Positions 43,176 through 52,052 of a DNA stretch of 64,000 bases are shown in pieces; positions within the stretch are counted from its first letter, which is position 1, and the number at the start of each line of letters is the position of its first letter. The stretch is from M2408 sp046303515 (lineage in GTDB: Bacteria; Bacteroidota; Bacteroidia; Flavobacteriales_D; Crocinitomicaceae), in contig JBKCGI010000217.1 in NCBI GenBank assembly GCA_046303515.1, positions 20,481 to 84,480 of the forward strand, given 5' to 3'. Made by a program: the position numbers and the translations under genes. Under the pieces are notes generated by a model. That model was not told the DNA's origin. It worked only from the letters and a program-made list of their open reading frames with translations, and searched no databases.

Positions 43176-44906
43176 ATGGAAAAACGCTGGCTCGTTAAAA
43201 CGAAACCTTCACCTGAAAAAATCAATGACTTAGCTCAAAAATTAAAAATTGAACCAGTATTAGCAACAATTCTAATACAACGCGGAATTGAAACCTTTGA
43301 AGATGCTCAAGATTTTTTTAGACCCGATTTAAAAAAATTGCACAATCCATTTTTAATGAAAAACATGGATGTGGCTGTCAATCGTTTGGAAAAAGCAATT
43401 GAAACTAAAGAAAAAGTATTACTTTTTGGCGATTATGATGTTGATGGAACAACTTCCGTTGCTTTGATGTACAATGTGCTCAAAAACCATATCGAAAACT
43501 TAGATTTCTATATTCCAGATCGCTACGCTGAAGGGTACGGAATCAGTTTTCAAGGAATAGATTACGCCAAAGAAAAAGGAATTACTTTAATCATCGCTTT
43601 GGACTGTGGAATCAAAGCGCATGAAAAAGTAAATTATGCCAATAATCTAGGAATTGATTTCATCATTTGTGACCACCACGAACCAGGAGAAACGGTTCCA
43701 GATGCGATTGTTTTAGATCAAAAACAACACGATTGCAACTATCCATACAAAGAACTTTCAGGCTGTGGTGTCGGTTTTAAATTGTTACAAGCCTTCTATC
43801 AGAAAAATGATTGGGATCAAACCTTACTTTTTCAAAATTTGGACTTATTAGCGATGAGCATTGCTGCGGATATAGTTCCAATTACGGGTGAAAATCGAAT
43901 TTTGGCATTTTATGGTTTGGAAATCATCAATAAAAGACCAAGAAAAGGAGTGCTAGAATTACTTTTTCAAGCCAAAAAAGAATTACCTCTAACTTTAACG
44001 AATGTGGTTTTTGTTTTGGCACCAAGAATCAACGCCGCGGGAAGAATTCATGAAGGAAAAAAAGCTGTTCAATTATTAATTTCTGAGGACGTAAATGAAT
44101 TACGTACTTTAGCAATCAGCATTGAAAGTGACAACAAAGAACGACGTAATTTAGACGAAATAATTACGAAAGAAGCTTTGGAGATGATATCTGAAAACAA
44201 TGCTTTTCTAGATCGAGAAACAACTGTTGTGTTTCATGAATCGTGGCACAAAGGAGTAATTGGAATTGTGGCTTCCCGTTTGATTGAAAACCATTATAAA
44301 CCAACCATCGTTTTAACTAAATCAAACGGCAAAATCACGGGTTCAGCAAGAAGTATCAAAGGTTTAAACATTCACGATGCTTTGGAAAAATGCGATATGT
44401 TCCTGGAACAATTTGGAGGACATGCTTTTGCTGCAGGTATGACTTTAGACCCAAGTCAATTGAATGATTTTTCTGAACGTTTTGAAACGGTAGTTCAAAC
44501 TTTATTGCCAAATTCAGCCTTGGTACCCGAACAAACCATCGATTACGATTTAAACTTTCAGGAAATTTTCACCCCAGGAGAAAACCGTTTTGAAGTTCCT
44601 AAATTCAAACGTATACTTAACCAATTAGAACCTCACGGACCTCAAAACATGAAACCAATCTTCGTTACGCGAAATGTTTTTGTAGAAGATGTACGTGTAC
44701 TCAAAGATTTACATCTAAAATTAGTCTTGTCTCAAGAAGATGGCTCCGGAATCGAAATCCCAGCAATTGGTTTTAACTTGGTCGATAAATTGGATTTAGT
44801 TACTTCTCAAGATCCGATTGATATTCTCTACACTTTAGAAACAAATATTTGGAACAACAAGGAAAGTTTGCAGTTGAATATTAAGGATATTCGTAGCACG
44901 ATTTGA
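43176..44906 (+). CDS. recJ: Single-stranded-DNA-specific exonuclease RecJ
   Basis: RecJ degrades single-stranded DNA 5' to 3' in recombination and repair. The 576-residue protein carries the DHH-family motifs: FGDYDVDGTTS (motif I), ALDCGIK (motif II), ICDHHEPGE (motif III, DHH) and GCGVGFKLLQ, then the DHHA1 motif with GKITGSARSIKG and FGGHAFAAGMTL. The last part forms the OB-like RecJ domain. The length is normal for Bacteroidota RecJ. The stop codon (TGA, 44904-44906) abuts the left inverted repeat of the GxxExxY cassette directly. Confidence 0.95.
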   Translation: MEKRWLVKTKPSPEKINDLAQKLKIEPVLATILIQRGIETFEDAQDFFRPDLKKLHNPFLMKNMDVAVNRLEKAIETKEKVLLFGDYDVDGTTSVALMYNVLKNHIENLDFYIPDRYAEGYGISFQGIDYAKEKGITLIIALDCGIKAHEKVNYANNLGIDFIICDHHEPGETVPDAIVLDQKQHDCNYPYKELSGCGVGFKLLQAFYQKNDWDQTLLFQNLDLLAMSIAADIVPITGENRILAFYGLEIINKRPRKGVLELLFQAKKELPLTLTNVVFVLAPRINAAGRIHEGKKAVQLLISEDVNELRTLAISIESDNKERRNLDEIITKEALEMISENNAFLDRETTVVFHESWHKGVIGIVASRLIENHYKPTIVLTKSNGKITGSARSIKGLNIHDALEKCDMFLEQFGGHAFAAGMTLDPSQLNDFSERFETVVQTLLPNSALVPEQTIDYDLNFQEIFTPGENRFEVPKFKRILNQLEPHGPQNMKPIFVTRNVFVEDVRVLKDLHLKLVLSQEDGSGIEIPAIGFNLVDKLDLVTSQDPIDILYTLETNIWNNKESLQLNIKDIRSTI

Positions 44907-44926
44907 TTAAACACATAGTAACATAG
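44907..44926 (+). repeat. Left inverted repeat of the GxxExxY cassette
   Basis: TTAAACACATAGTAACATAG matches the reverse complement of 45359-45378 at 18 of 20 positions. It begins on the base after the recJ stop codon. Confidence 0.85.
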
Positions 44927-44935
44927 TTTAAAAGA

Positions 44936-45346
44936 ATGACAAAGGACAAACTAGATCAATTAAGCTTTGAAACTATTGGAGCCGCAATTGAAGTTCATAA
45001 AGTTTTAGGACCCGGATTATTGGAAAATATCTATGCAAAATGTTTAGCAAAAGAATTTGAAATAAGAAAAATCAAATTTGACACAGAATTAAATATCCCG
45101 CTTGTATATAAAAATCACAACTTAGACACCAATCTTAGATGTGATTTTTTAATTGAAAATTCAATTGTAGTTGAAATAAAATCTGTTTTAGAAATGAATC
45201 CTATTTTTGAGGCACAACTTCTTTAGTACATGAATTTACTACATGTGCCAAAAGGTATATTGATTAATTTTAACTGTAAAAATATTTTTCACCAAGGTCA
45301 AAAAACCTATGTAAACTCTTTATTTAGGAACTTAGCTGATTTTTAA
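44936..45346 (+). pseudogene. GxxExxY family nuclease-like gene broken by a TAG codon
   Basis: The first 96 codons encode the family core: ETIGAAIEVHKVLGPGLLENIY (in parts; the GxxExxY-type signature) and a PD-(D/E)xK-like site with Asp in RCDFLIE and E-x-K in VVEIKS. A TAG at 45224-45226 follows FEAQLL. The same frame then continues for 39 more codons, YMNLLHVPKGILINFNC and so on to a TAA at 45344-45346, which is exactly the missing family C-terminus (QLLxYMxLLxxPKGxLINFN). So a single nonsense codon interrupts a gene of otherwise normal length (about 135 codons). The catalytic residues precede the stop, so a truncated product could still fold partly. Confidence 0.85.
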
Positions 45347-45358
45347 TAAAAACAAAAT

Positions 45359-45378
45359 CTATGTTCCTATGTGTTAAA
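45359..45378 (-). repeat. Right inverted repeat of the GxxExxY cassette
   Basis: CTATGTTCCTATGTGTTAAA is the inverted counterpart of 44907-44926 with two mismatches, ending two bases before the stop codon of the convergent response-regulator gene. Confidence 0.85.
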
Positions 45379-45380
45379 AT

Positions 45381-46073
45381 TCACTTCACAATCAACTGAA
45401 ATCCCTTTCCGTGCACGTTCATAATTTCAATGCGCTCATCTTCTTTCAATAATTTACGCAATTTTGCAATGTAAACGTCCATACTTCGTCCGTTGAAATA
45501 ATTATCGTCACCCCAGATGGCACGCAAAGTTGCTTGACGGTCTAAAATTTCGTTTTGGTTTTTACACAACAATTTCAATAACTGATTTTCTTTCGTAGTC
45601 AATTTTGTTGGATTTTCTTTGGTGTGTAACATACGAGATTGCGCGTCAAACTTGATATTTCCGACCATAAATACATCGTCTTCTAAATCGGATTGATTAG
45701 GTTCAATTCTTCGCATGATTGCTTCAATTCGCGCTAACAATTCTTCCATGGTGAAAGGCTTGGTCATGTAATCATCAGCTCCAAGAGCAAAACCTTCCAA
45801 TTTATCTTCCTTCATGGATTTGGCTGTTAAAAACAAAACAGGTACTTTTTTATCAATTTCTCTGATTTCTTTTGCTAAAGTGAATCCATCCATTTCTGGC
45901 ATCATTACGTCAAAAATACAGAAATCAAAGCGTGCTTGATTGAAACGTTCAAAAGCAATTTTCCCATTGCGAGCTAAATCGACATTAAATCCTTTTGACT
46001 TCAAAAAAGTGTGCAACAATAAACCTAAGTTTTCGTCGTCTTCTGCTAGTAAAATATTCAGCTTTTTGTCCAT
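45381..46073 (-). CDS. OmpR/PhoB-type response regulator (RprY-like)
   Basis: The 230-residue protein has a receiver domain (ILLAEDDENLGLLLHTFL; phospho-acceptor Asp in FCIFDVMMPEMDG; conserved Lys in DYMTKPFTMEELLARI) and a C-terminal winged helix (LTTKENQLLKLLCKNQNEILDRQATLRAIWGDDNYFNGRSMDVYIAKLRKLL in parts). It lies 10 bp downstream of a sensor kinase gene and resembles RprY of Bacteroidota, a regulator linked to envelope and sodium stress. The C-terminus MNVHGKGFQLIV is typical. The stop is directly next to the GxxExxY cassette. Confidence 0.93.
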   Translation of the reverse strand: MDKKLNILLAEDDENLGLLLHTFLKSKGFNVDLARNGKIAFERFNQARFDFCIFDVMMPEMDGFTLAKEIREIDKKVPVLFLTAKSMKEDKLEGFALGADDYMTKPFTMEELLARIEAIMRRIEPNQSDLEDDVFMVGNIKFDAQSRMLHTKENPTKLTTKENQLLKLLCKNQNEILDRQATLRAIWGDDNYFNGRSMDVYIAKLRKLLKEDERIEIMNVHGKGFQLIVK

Positions 46074-46083
46074 AATCGTTGAT

Positions 46084-47724
46084 TTATAAGGTTTTGTTTT
46101 GTGGAATTACAAGTGTAAAAGTTGAACCTTCATTGATTTTACTTTTTACTAAAATGTTCCATTTATTTAGATTAACTATTGCTTTTACGTAACTTAAGCC
46201 CAATCCAAAACCTTTCACATTGTGTAAGTTTCCAGTTGGAATACGGTAAAGTTTTTCAAAGATTTTATTGATGTGTTCTTTAGAAATTCCTATTCCATGG
46301 TCTTGAACACAAACTAAAATTTTATTATTTTCTTTTTTTAAGGTTACATCCACTATAGGAGCATCCTTGCTATATTTAATGGCATTATCAATTAAATTTG
46401 AGATAATATTAGTTGTATGCAAACGATCGCCCATGACATAAATAATTTCATTTGTGAAATGTTTACGTATTTCTCCATTAATATTTGAAACTCGAAATTG
46501 GGCATTGTTGCAAATTTGGTGTAAAATTTCATTCAGATTAAGTTTCTCTGTATTTACTTTCAGTTCACCTCGATCAATAACCGCACTTTGTAAAATTCGT
46601 TCTACTAACACTTCTAAGCGCTTGTTTTCGTCAACAATCATTTTCACATAGGGAGAAGCTTCTTGTTGATTTGAACTCACCATGTCTTTATCGTTTAGTG
46701 CCTCACATGCAAGTGAAATAGTTGAAATGGGAGTCTTAAATTCATGAGTCATATTCGAGATAAAATCATTTTTCATTTCACCCAATTTTGCTTGAGTTAA
46801 AATCGTTTTAAACATAAAAGAGAATGCAACAACAATCAATAAAACTAGCCCAATATTTACAATCAACATGGAACCCATTTCCTTGATAACAAAGGTATTT
46901 TGGGCTGGGAAACTAATAAATAAATTCAATTTTTCATCGAACATGTTTTGAGGAAAAAGATATGTCCTTAAGACTTTGTTCGTATCTAAATTGGAAATAT
47001 AATAAGTGGGTACTCGTTGTTTTTTTGGGTCAAATTTGATTACCTCACCTTTTTCATTTGTAATCATGAATTCATAATCCTTTGGCAAATCTTCTTGCTT
47101 TAATTCATGAGCAATAACGGAATCTAAAAACTCGATATCTATTCTTTTTGAGGGATCATCGTAAACATTATTTCGAAAAGCTTCAACCATCAATTCGTTT
47201 ACGAATTTTGCTTTCTTAAAAATTTGCTGCATCACTCGTTGATCCAATTGAATGGAAACAGACATGGTATCAGCATTTGGTATGATACCAGATTCTTTGT
47301 TGAATAATTGACGTAAATGTCTAACATCTCTTGCCAAAACACGATGTTCAGCAGTTAATCCAGAAATTGAATCAAAGGAATTTCCTTGAATAATAAGGTA
47401 ATTTTTGATTTCTCCATTTTCCAAGATTGAAGTGTCTTTGATAGCAATCGATTCTTTTACAGCCAATAAATTTTGAAATTCTTTTTTAAGAATGTCTTTG
47501 TATTGACCACTAAAATCTTTGTTAACGACTTGCATATAACGTCGAATATCATCAGCTTTCTCGTGATGAATGGCTATTCTATCCAAAACTGTTTGCACAT
47601 GATTTTTAAACTGCGTGGACTTTCTATCGTACAATTGAGCTGTTTGGAACAATTGTATGACAAGCAGTGCAATCATGGCTACACTAACTAGGAGTACGAT
47701 AAAATTTATGCGAATTTTCTTCAT
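46084..47724 (-). CDS. Sensor histidine kinase (RprX-like)
   Basis: From the ATG at 47724 (MKKIRINFIVLLVSVAMIALL) the protein has 546 residues: an N-terminal span, a large periplasmic region of about 250 residues, a second span (SMLIVNIGLVLLIVVAFSFMF), HisKA with the phospho-acceptor His in SNMTHEFKTPISTI, and HATPase_c with N box (NLIDNAIKYS), G1 (DHGIGIS) and G2 (GFGLGLSYV). The kinase gene precedes its response regulator by 10 bp. The open frame extends 10 codons upstream, but that extension has no family match. The signal sensed is not known. Confidence 0.92.
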   Translation of the reverse strand: MKKIRINFIVLLVSVAMIALLVIQLFQTAQLYDRKSTQFKNHVQTVLDRIAIHHEKADDIRRYMQVVNKDFSGQYKDILKKEFQNLLAVKESIAIKDTSILENGEIKNYLIIQGNSFDSISGLTAEHRVLARDVRHLRQLFNKESGIIPNADTMSVSIQLDQRVMQQIFKKAKFVNELMVEAFRNNVYDDPSKRIDIEFLDSVIAHELKQEDLPKDYEFMITNEKGEVIKFDPKKQRVPTYYISNLDTNKVLRTYLFPQNMFDEKLNLFISFPAQNTFVIKEMGSMLIVNIGLVLLIVVAFSFMFKTILTQAKLGEMKNDFISNMTHEFKTPISTISLACEALNDKDMVSSNQQEASPYVKMIVDENKRLEVLVERILQSAVIDRGELKVNTEKLNLNEILHQICNNAQFRVSNINGEIRKHFTNEIIYVMGDRLHTTNIISNLIDNAIKYSKDAPIVDVTLKKENNKILVCVQDHGIGISKEHINKIFEKLYRIPTGNLHNVKGFGLGLSYVKAIVNLNKWNILVKSKINEGSTFTLVIPQNKTL

Positions 47725-47806
47725 AATACAATGCAACGAATGTAGTGTAAACAATTTATTTGGCTCGTATGCTTAACTTTTTTTAACACTAAATCAAAGA
47801 ATTTCT

Positions 47807-47814
47807 TAAGTTTG
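47807..47814 (+). promoter_or_regulatory. -7 box of the glycosyltransferase gene
   Basis: TAAGTTTG matches TAnnTTTG, 15 bp before the ATG at 47830. Confidence 0.45.
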
Positions 47815-47829
47815 TAGTTCAATCGCACC

Positions 47830-48723
47830 ATGTTAAGTATTTGTGTTCCCATATATAATTTTGATGTAAATTCTCTTGTGGAATCTTTGCAAAAACAAAT
47901 GTCAAATTTGACTGTTGCGTGCGAATTGATTTTAATTGATGACCGATCTGAAAATCATTTTAGGGAAATCAATCGGAGTATTTGTCAAATATCAAGCTAC
48001 ATCGAATTAGACGAAAATATTGGTCGTTCTAGAATTAGAAATTTATTTTTGAACTATGCATCAAATGAGTATTTACTTTTTCTAGACGGTGATTCTCTGA
48101 TTAACAACGATTTATTTTTAGAAAATTACATTTATTACCTTAAAAATAAAAAATTTGATGTACTCGTTGGAGGTCGCGAATATCCAAAAAATTGCCCAAG
48201 CACAGGACAAAAACTGAGTTGGAAATATGGAATTATAAAAGAAAGTAAATCTTTTTTTGAACGATCAAAGCATCCGAATCGTGCATTTATGACAAATAAT
48301 TTTTGTATCAAAAGAAAGCTTTTAGAACAAATCAAATTTAATGAAAAACTTGTTGGTTACGGTCATGAAGATACTTTATTTGGAATTGAATTAGAGGATA
48401 AAGGATATTCTATCGACCACATTCACAATCCGATATTAAACGGAGATATTGAAACAAACGAGAACTTTCTCTTAAAGACAGAAAAAGCAATTGAAAACTT
48501 AGTTTATATTCAAAAAAATATTGATTCATCCACAAAATTGGAGCACAACGTGCACTTAATTCGAGCTTACAAAGAGTTAGAAAGAAAAAATCTTCTTTTT
48601 CTTGTCAAATTTTTTTATCTGCTTTTCAAACGTTCAATTCGCTGGTCTTTAAAAAAAGGATTCGTTAATTTGCATTTATTTGACATTTACAAACTAGGAT
48701 TTTATATTTCTCTAAGAAATTAA
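47830..48723 (+). CDS. Family 2 glycosyltransferase
   Basis: The 297-residue protein shows the GT-A fold of family 2: MLSICVPIYNFDV at the nucleotide-binding start, LILIDDRS, NIGRSRIRNLFL and the DxD-like metal site LFLDGDSLI, followed by the acceptor part with RAFMTNNFCIKRKLLEQI and the GHEDTLFGIEL motif (ED, likely catalytic). The C-terminus has a basic hydrophobic helix (LLFLVKFFYLLFKRSIRW) that may bind the membrane. The sugar and acceptor cannot be read. It is a single gene, divergent from the RprX-like kinase. The usual role is surface polysaccharide or lipid glycosylation. Confidence 0.9.
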   Translation: MLSICVPIYNFDVNSLVESLQKQMSNLTVACELILIDDRSENHFREINRSICQISSYIELDENIGRSRIRNLFLNYASNEYLLFLDGDSLINNDLFLENYIYYLKNKKFDVLVGGREYPKNCPSTGQKLSWKYGIIKESKSFFERSKHPNRAFMTNNFCIKRKLLEQIKFNEKLVGYGHEDTLFGIELEDKGYSIDHIHNPILNGDIETNENFLLKTEKAIENLVYIQKNIDSSTKLEHNVHLIRAYKELERKNLLFLVKFFYLLFKRSIRWSLKKGFVNLHLFDIYKLGFYISLRN

Positions 48724-48760
48724 TCAACATTATTGTCTAAAACTAATCACTTCTAACTCA

Positions 48761-48783
48761 CACTTCGAGAAGCTCAGTGTCCG
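48761..48783. repeat. CTTCGAGAAGCTCAGTGTCCG intergenic repeat
   Basis: CACTTCGAGAAGCTCAGTGT, then CCG, is a variant of the CTTCGACAAGCTCAGTGTCCG repeat dispersed in Bacteroidota genomes. Relatives occur near 2828-2841 and, in the GAGCGGAGTCGAAGG form, at 59051-59076. Confidence 0.6.
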
Positions 48784-48798
48784 TAACTATAAACTAGT

Positions 48799-50355
48799 CT
48801 AATTTGTTCTCAATTTTACAAAACGCACACTTTCCTCACCTGATTTTTTAAGTATTTGCACTTGATACGTACCTAAAGGTAAATCTGATGTATCAAAAGT
48901 AATTTCATGTTGTTTTGGATCCAATTGCTTGTCAATTAAGATTTTAAATTCTCTTCCATTTAAATCATAAACTGTAACTTTTACCCACTCGTCTTTAGAC
49001 AAGAATTTTAAAGTTGCATGGTTAACGCATGGATTTGGATAGACAATAGATTCAAATGAAAGTTTTGCCAAATCGTTAATGCCCAAATTACAAGCTCTCA
49101 ATAAAGGATAAAAAGTAACATTATGCTCAAACATAGTTTGTACTTCTGCTTCATCCACCTGAAACCAATCACGTACAATTGAAGCATAAACATCTCTGAA
49201 ATCAATTTGCATCGGAATTCCTGCTTGATCTTCTATAAGATTTGTAATCGTTGGATTTGGACCTATAATTGTTCCACTTAAACACGAACCAAATAAAAAT
49301 AGTGGTGCTGCGTCCCCGTGGTCTGTTCCATCACTTGCATTTGATGCAATCTGACGACCAAACTCAGAAAAAGTCATTCCAGCAACTCGCTGATTTAGTC
49401 CTAATAAATTCAAATCATCTTGAAAGGCAGCAATCGCATCTGAAACACTTTTGAGCAAATCAGCATGACTTCCTATCGTATTATCATTTGCATCAACTTG
49501 CGCTGAATGGGTATCAAAACCATTAATATTGACAATGTAAACTTTTGTTTGCAAACCGCCAGAAATCATTTGAGCAACGTAACGCAAATGAACAGCTAAA
49601 GGATTATTTGCATCGTAAAGTGTTGAAAGTGTACTTCCATTATTAGCGGCGTCATTGACAGATTGTCCATAAGCATTGGTTTGAGCAATAATTGTACTCA
49701 AATATTCCATGTGGCTTCCGTAATACGTTCCATCGTTTACAGCAGAACCCGTACCAACGTTCACAGCTTGAAAAGGATCACTCACTGTGTGCGAAAAATT
49801 TCCCATCAAACCTTGACAGGTTGCCGAAACTTCATAACCCATGCTAATCGCAAAAGGATCTGGATAATCTGTATTTGGATAATCGTCAGGGAAATTTGCA
49901 AAATTCGCATCAAAATTTCTTCCCATCCAACCAGTATTAGTTGCCTGATCTAAACTTCCATAAGACCAAATATCCATCGAACGGAAATGCGAACGATTTT
50001 GTTCTGGATAACCCACATTTTGAATTACAGCTAGATTTCCAGTATTGAACATACTTGCCATTCCAGTCATACTTGGATGTAAACCATTCGTTGAAGTTAG
50101 AGGAATGATATTTGTTTCTGGAATTATCACATTTGAACGTTGCACAACTAAATTATCATATTGATCCAAAGGAATTAAGGTATTTAGACCATCATTCCCC
50201 CCATTCATTCTTACAATAACTAACACTCTATCTTCGGCAAAACGAGAATGTTCAAATAATTTTTTAGAAATCGCTTCAAATTTCAAATCCTTAAAAATAA
50301 AAGGAACAGAAATAGATGCGAGAGACATATTTTTGACGAATGATCTTCTTTTCAT
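48799..50355 (-). CDS. DUF1501 protein with T9SS type A sorting domain
   Basis: The 518-residue protein belongs to the DUF1501 family (alkaline-phosphatase-like/sulfatase-like fold): VLVIVRMNGGNDGLNTLIPLDQY in parts, GLHPSMTGMASMF, QNVGYPEQNRSHFRSMDIW, and the late MTFSEFGRQIASN. The N-terminus MKRRSFVKNMSLASIS resembles a twin-arginine or processed signal. The C-terminus is a T9SS type A domain (IVYPNPCVNHATLKF, VYDLNGREFKIL, LPLGTYQVQILKKSG). It lies 11 bp after its usual partner, a DUF1800 gene, so both are exported together; this pairing recurs in Bacteroidota and Planctomycetota. The substrate is unknown. Confidence 0.92.
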   Translation of the reverse strand: MKRRSFVKNMSLASISVPFIFKDLKFEAISKKLFEHSRFAEDRVLVIVRMNGGNDGLNTLIPLDQYDNLVVQRSNVIIPETNIIPLTSTNGLHPSMTGMASMFNTGNLAVIQNVGYPEQNRSHFRSMDIWSYGSLDQATNTGWMGRNFDANFANFPDDYPNTDYPDPFAISMGYEVSATCQGLMGNFSHTVSDPFQAVNVGTGSAVNDGTYYGSHMEYLSTIIAQTNAYGQSVNDAANNGSTLSTLYDANNPLAVHLRYVAQMISGGLQTKVYIVNINGFDTHSAQVDANDNTIGSHADLLKSVSDAIAAFQDDLNLLGLNQRVAGMTFSEFGRQIASNASDGTDHGDAAPLFLFGSCLSGTIIGPNPTITNLIEDQAGIPMQIDFRDVYASIVRDWFQVDEAEVQTMFEHNVTFYPLLRACNLGINDLAKLSFESIVYPNPCVNHATLKFLSKDEWVKVTVYDLNGREFKILIDKQLDPKQHEITFDTSDLPLGTYQVQILKKSGEESVRFVKLRTN

Positions 50356-50366
50356 AGTAGTTCGGT

Positions 50367-51986
50367 TTAAATCGTTTGAAATTCTGGTAATTTGAATAAT
50401 TGGTCTAAAGTCAGAGCTAATCTTTGTTTAACAGGGTCTGAAAATGCCATATCACCAGGATTTGCTAAATATTCATTGTACTGTAAGGTCCATTCAAAAT
50501 CTGGTAAACCATTTGTCAATACAAATTTCAAAATAGTTTTTTGGGTTGTTGACAGTCCTTTTGGGCAAAAAATGGTAACAATGTCCTCTATTACTTGCGG
50601 CGCATCACTAGGTATGGACAAGGTATCTAAAAAACCCAAATGATTAATCGGTAAGCGATTTCCATCAACATCTAATCCTCCCCATAATGTTACATAACTA
50701 CTTAAATCAAAACGTAATTTGATGTAACTCGAATTAATCCACAATTTTGTAAAATTTGGTGCTTGATAATAAGCTGGCCATCCACCAACATTCGGTGGTT
50801 GCGCATAATACATACCTAAACTTCCAGCAAACCAATACATTGCCAGGTACATTCTGTAATTTATATCTAACGAAAAATTTGGTACCGTCAAAGTTGAATT
50901 GTATATCGAAAAAACATGTTCCAAAGGATTTTTAATTATTGCACCTCGCACACTAAAATCGTAAAAATGTTCACTTTTCAACAAAGCTTCAATAACAGGT
51001 AAAATTTCATAATTGTTGTTGATCAATATTGTAGCCATTTCAGCAACAACTGTAGTTTCAACAGTTGCCGTTAAATCATAATTCACAAACCAGCGATATA
51101 GCTTTTTACAAATAAAATTGGCAACCTCATTTTGCTGAAAGATAATATCTATGTAGTTGCTATATTCCAATTCATCTGCATTCGGAACTGAAGTACTTCC
51201 AAAATGGTTTGATAATGTTTTTGAAGATGTATCATGCAATCCAGGATTAAAATAAGAACTTGGAGTTGAAACAGTTGAACTCATGAAATCTTGAATTGTC
51301 CAACCAGTCAATATTTTCGCTCCTTCCATTACATCTTGCTCTGTATAGTTGGAATAATCTCCTTCTCCAATTTGAGGTCCTTTTCCAATGGTAAACAATT
51401 CTAAAAGTTCGCGAGCATAATTTTCATTTGGACTATACAGGTTATTTTGTGCACCGTTCAAAAAAACCAACATACTTGGATTTATGGTCATATCCTTCAC
51501 AAATTGCTTAAAATTACCCAAAGCATTATTGCGAATTAAATCGTGATATTGGTAAGTTGCTCTAGCGTCAAAAGTTGGTTCGGCCGCGAAATGATTTTGC
51601 CAAAACAAACACATTTTTTCGTAAATACTAATGTTTTCTGTATTGATGCGCTCAATTAACCATGCTGCAAGCGATTCATTTCGAGTGTTTTGATTTTGTT
51701 GCGCCAAAATTTGATCACTTGGAAAAACAGAATTTACCCACGATGTTCCAAATGATGCTACTGTTTCGTTTGCTGAAAAAGTCAATGGTTCTGCAAAAGA
51801 TGGGGCAATTAAGAGTTGTGCAACAGTTGCATTCATCCCATTTGTAACTGCATTATTTATTTTTGCTAAAGTTGGACCAAACAAAGTTCGTCTTAATAAA
51901 TGTGCTGCTTCATCTTTCGTCCAAGGACCAGCATAAGGTGCTAAACTTAAGGAAACAGGAACTTCTACTTGTTCATCTGGAGTCAT
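50367..51986 (-). CDS. DUF1800 protein
   Basis: The 539-residue protein has the DUF1800 pattern: WTKDEAAHLLRRTLFGPT at the start, MCLFWQNHFA, NPSMLVFLNGAQN, NENYARELLELFTIG, EGAKILTGWTI, and the late FAGSLGMYYAQPPNVGGWP. No classical signal peptide is seen at MTPDEQVEVPVSLSLAPYAG, which is unusual for a partner of an exported DUF1501 protein; the true start could be inside. It is the first gene of a two-gene operon with the DUF1501 gene, 11 bp apart. Function is unknown; the pair may form an extracellular complex. Confidence 0.9.
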   Translation of the reverse strand: MTPDEQVEVPVSLSLAPYAGPWTKDEAAHLLRRTLFGPTLAKINNAVTNGMNATVAQLLIAPSFAEPLTFSANETVASFGTSWVNSVFPSDQILAQQNQNTRNESLAAWLIERINTENISIYEKMCLFWQNHFAAEPTFDARATYQYHDLIRNNALGNFKQFVKDMTINPSMLVFLNGAQNNLYSPNENYARELLELFTIGKGPQIGEGDYSNYTEQDVMEGAKILTGWTIQDFMSSTVSTPSSYFNPGLHDTSSKTLSNHFGSTSVPNADELEYSNYIDIIFQQNEVANFICKKLYRWFVNYDLTATVETTVVAEMATILINNNYEILPVIEALLKSEHFYDFSVRGAIIKNPLEHVFSIYNSTLTVPNFSLDINYRMYLAMYWFAGSLGMYYAQPPNVGGWPAYYQAPNFTKLWINSSYIKLRFDLSSYVTLWGGLDVDGNRLPINHLGFLDTLSIPSDAPQVIEDIVTIFCPKGLSTTQKTILKFVLTNGLPDFEWTLQYNEYLANPGDMAFSDPVKQRLALTLDQLFKLPEFQTI

Positions 51987-52052
51987 AGGCTTTTAATTTA
52001 GAAGCCAATGTACGACTTTTCAAGAAAAAAACAAATTTTTGAATATTAAATT

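Larger units (their letters stand above)
44907..45378. mobile_element. Small inverted-repeat cassette carrying a GxxExxY gene
   Basis: A 472-bp unit is bounded by 20-bp near-perfect inverted repeats and contains nothing but one GxxExxY-family gene. Left and right ends lie 0 and 2 bp from the stop codons of recJ and of the convergent response regulator, so it has inserted into, or fills, the entire intergenic space. There is no transposase. Mobility is inferred from the structure and from the frequent occurrence of GxxExxY genes as dispersed, repeat-flanked units in Bacteroidota. Confidence 0.55.
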
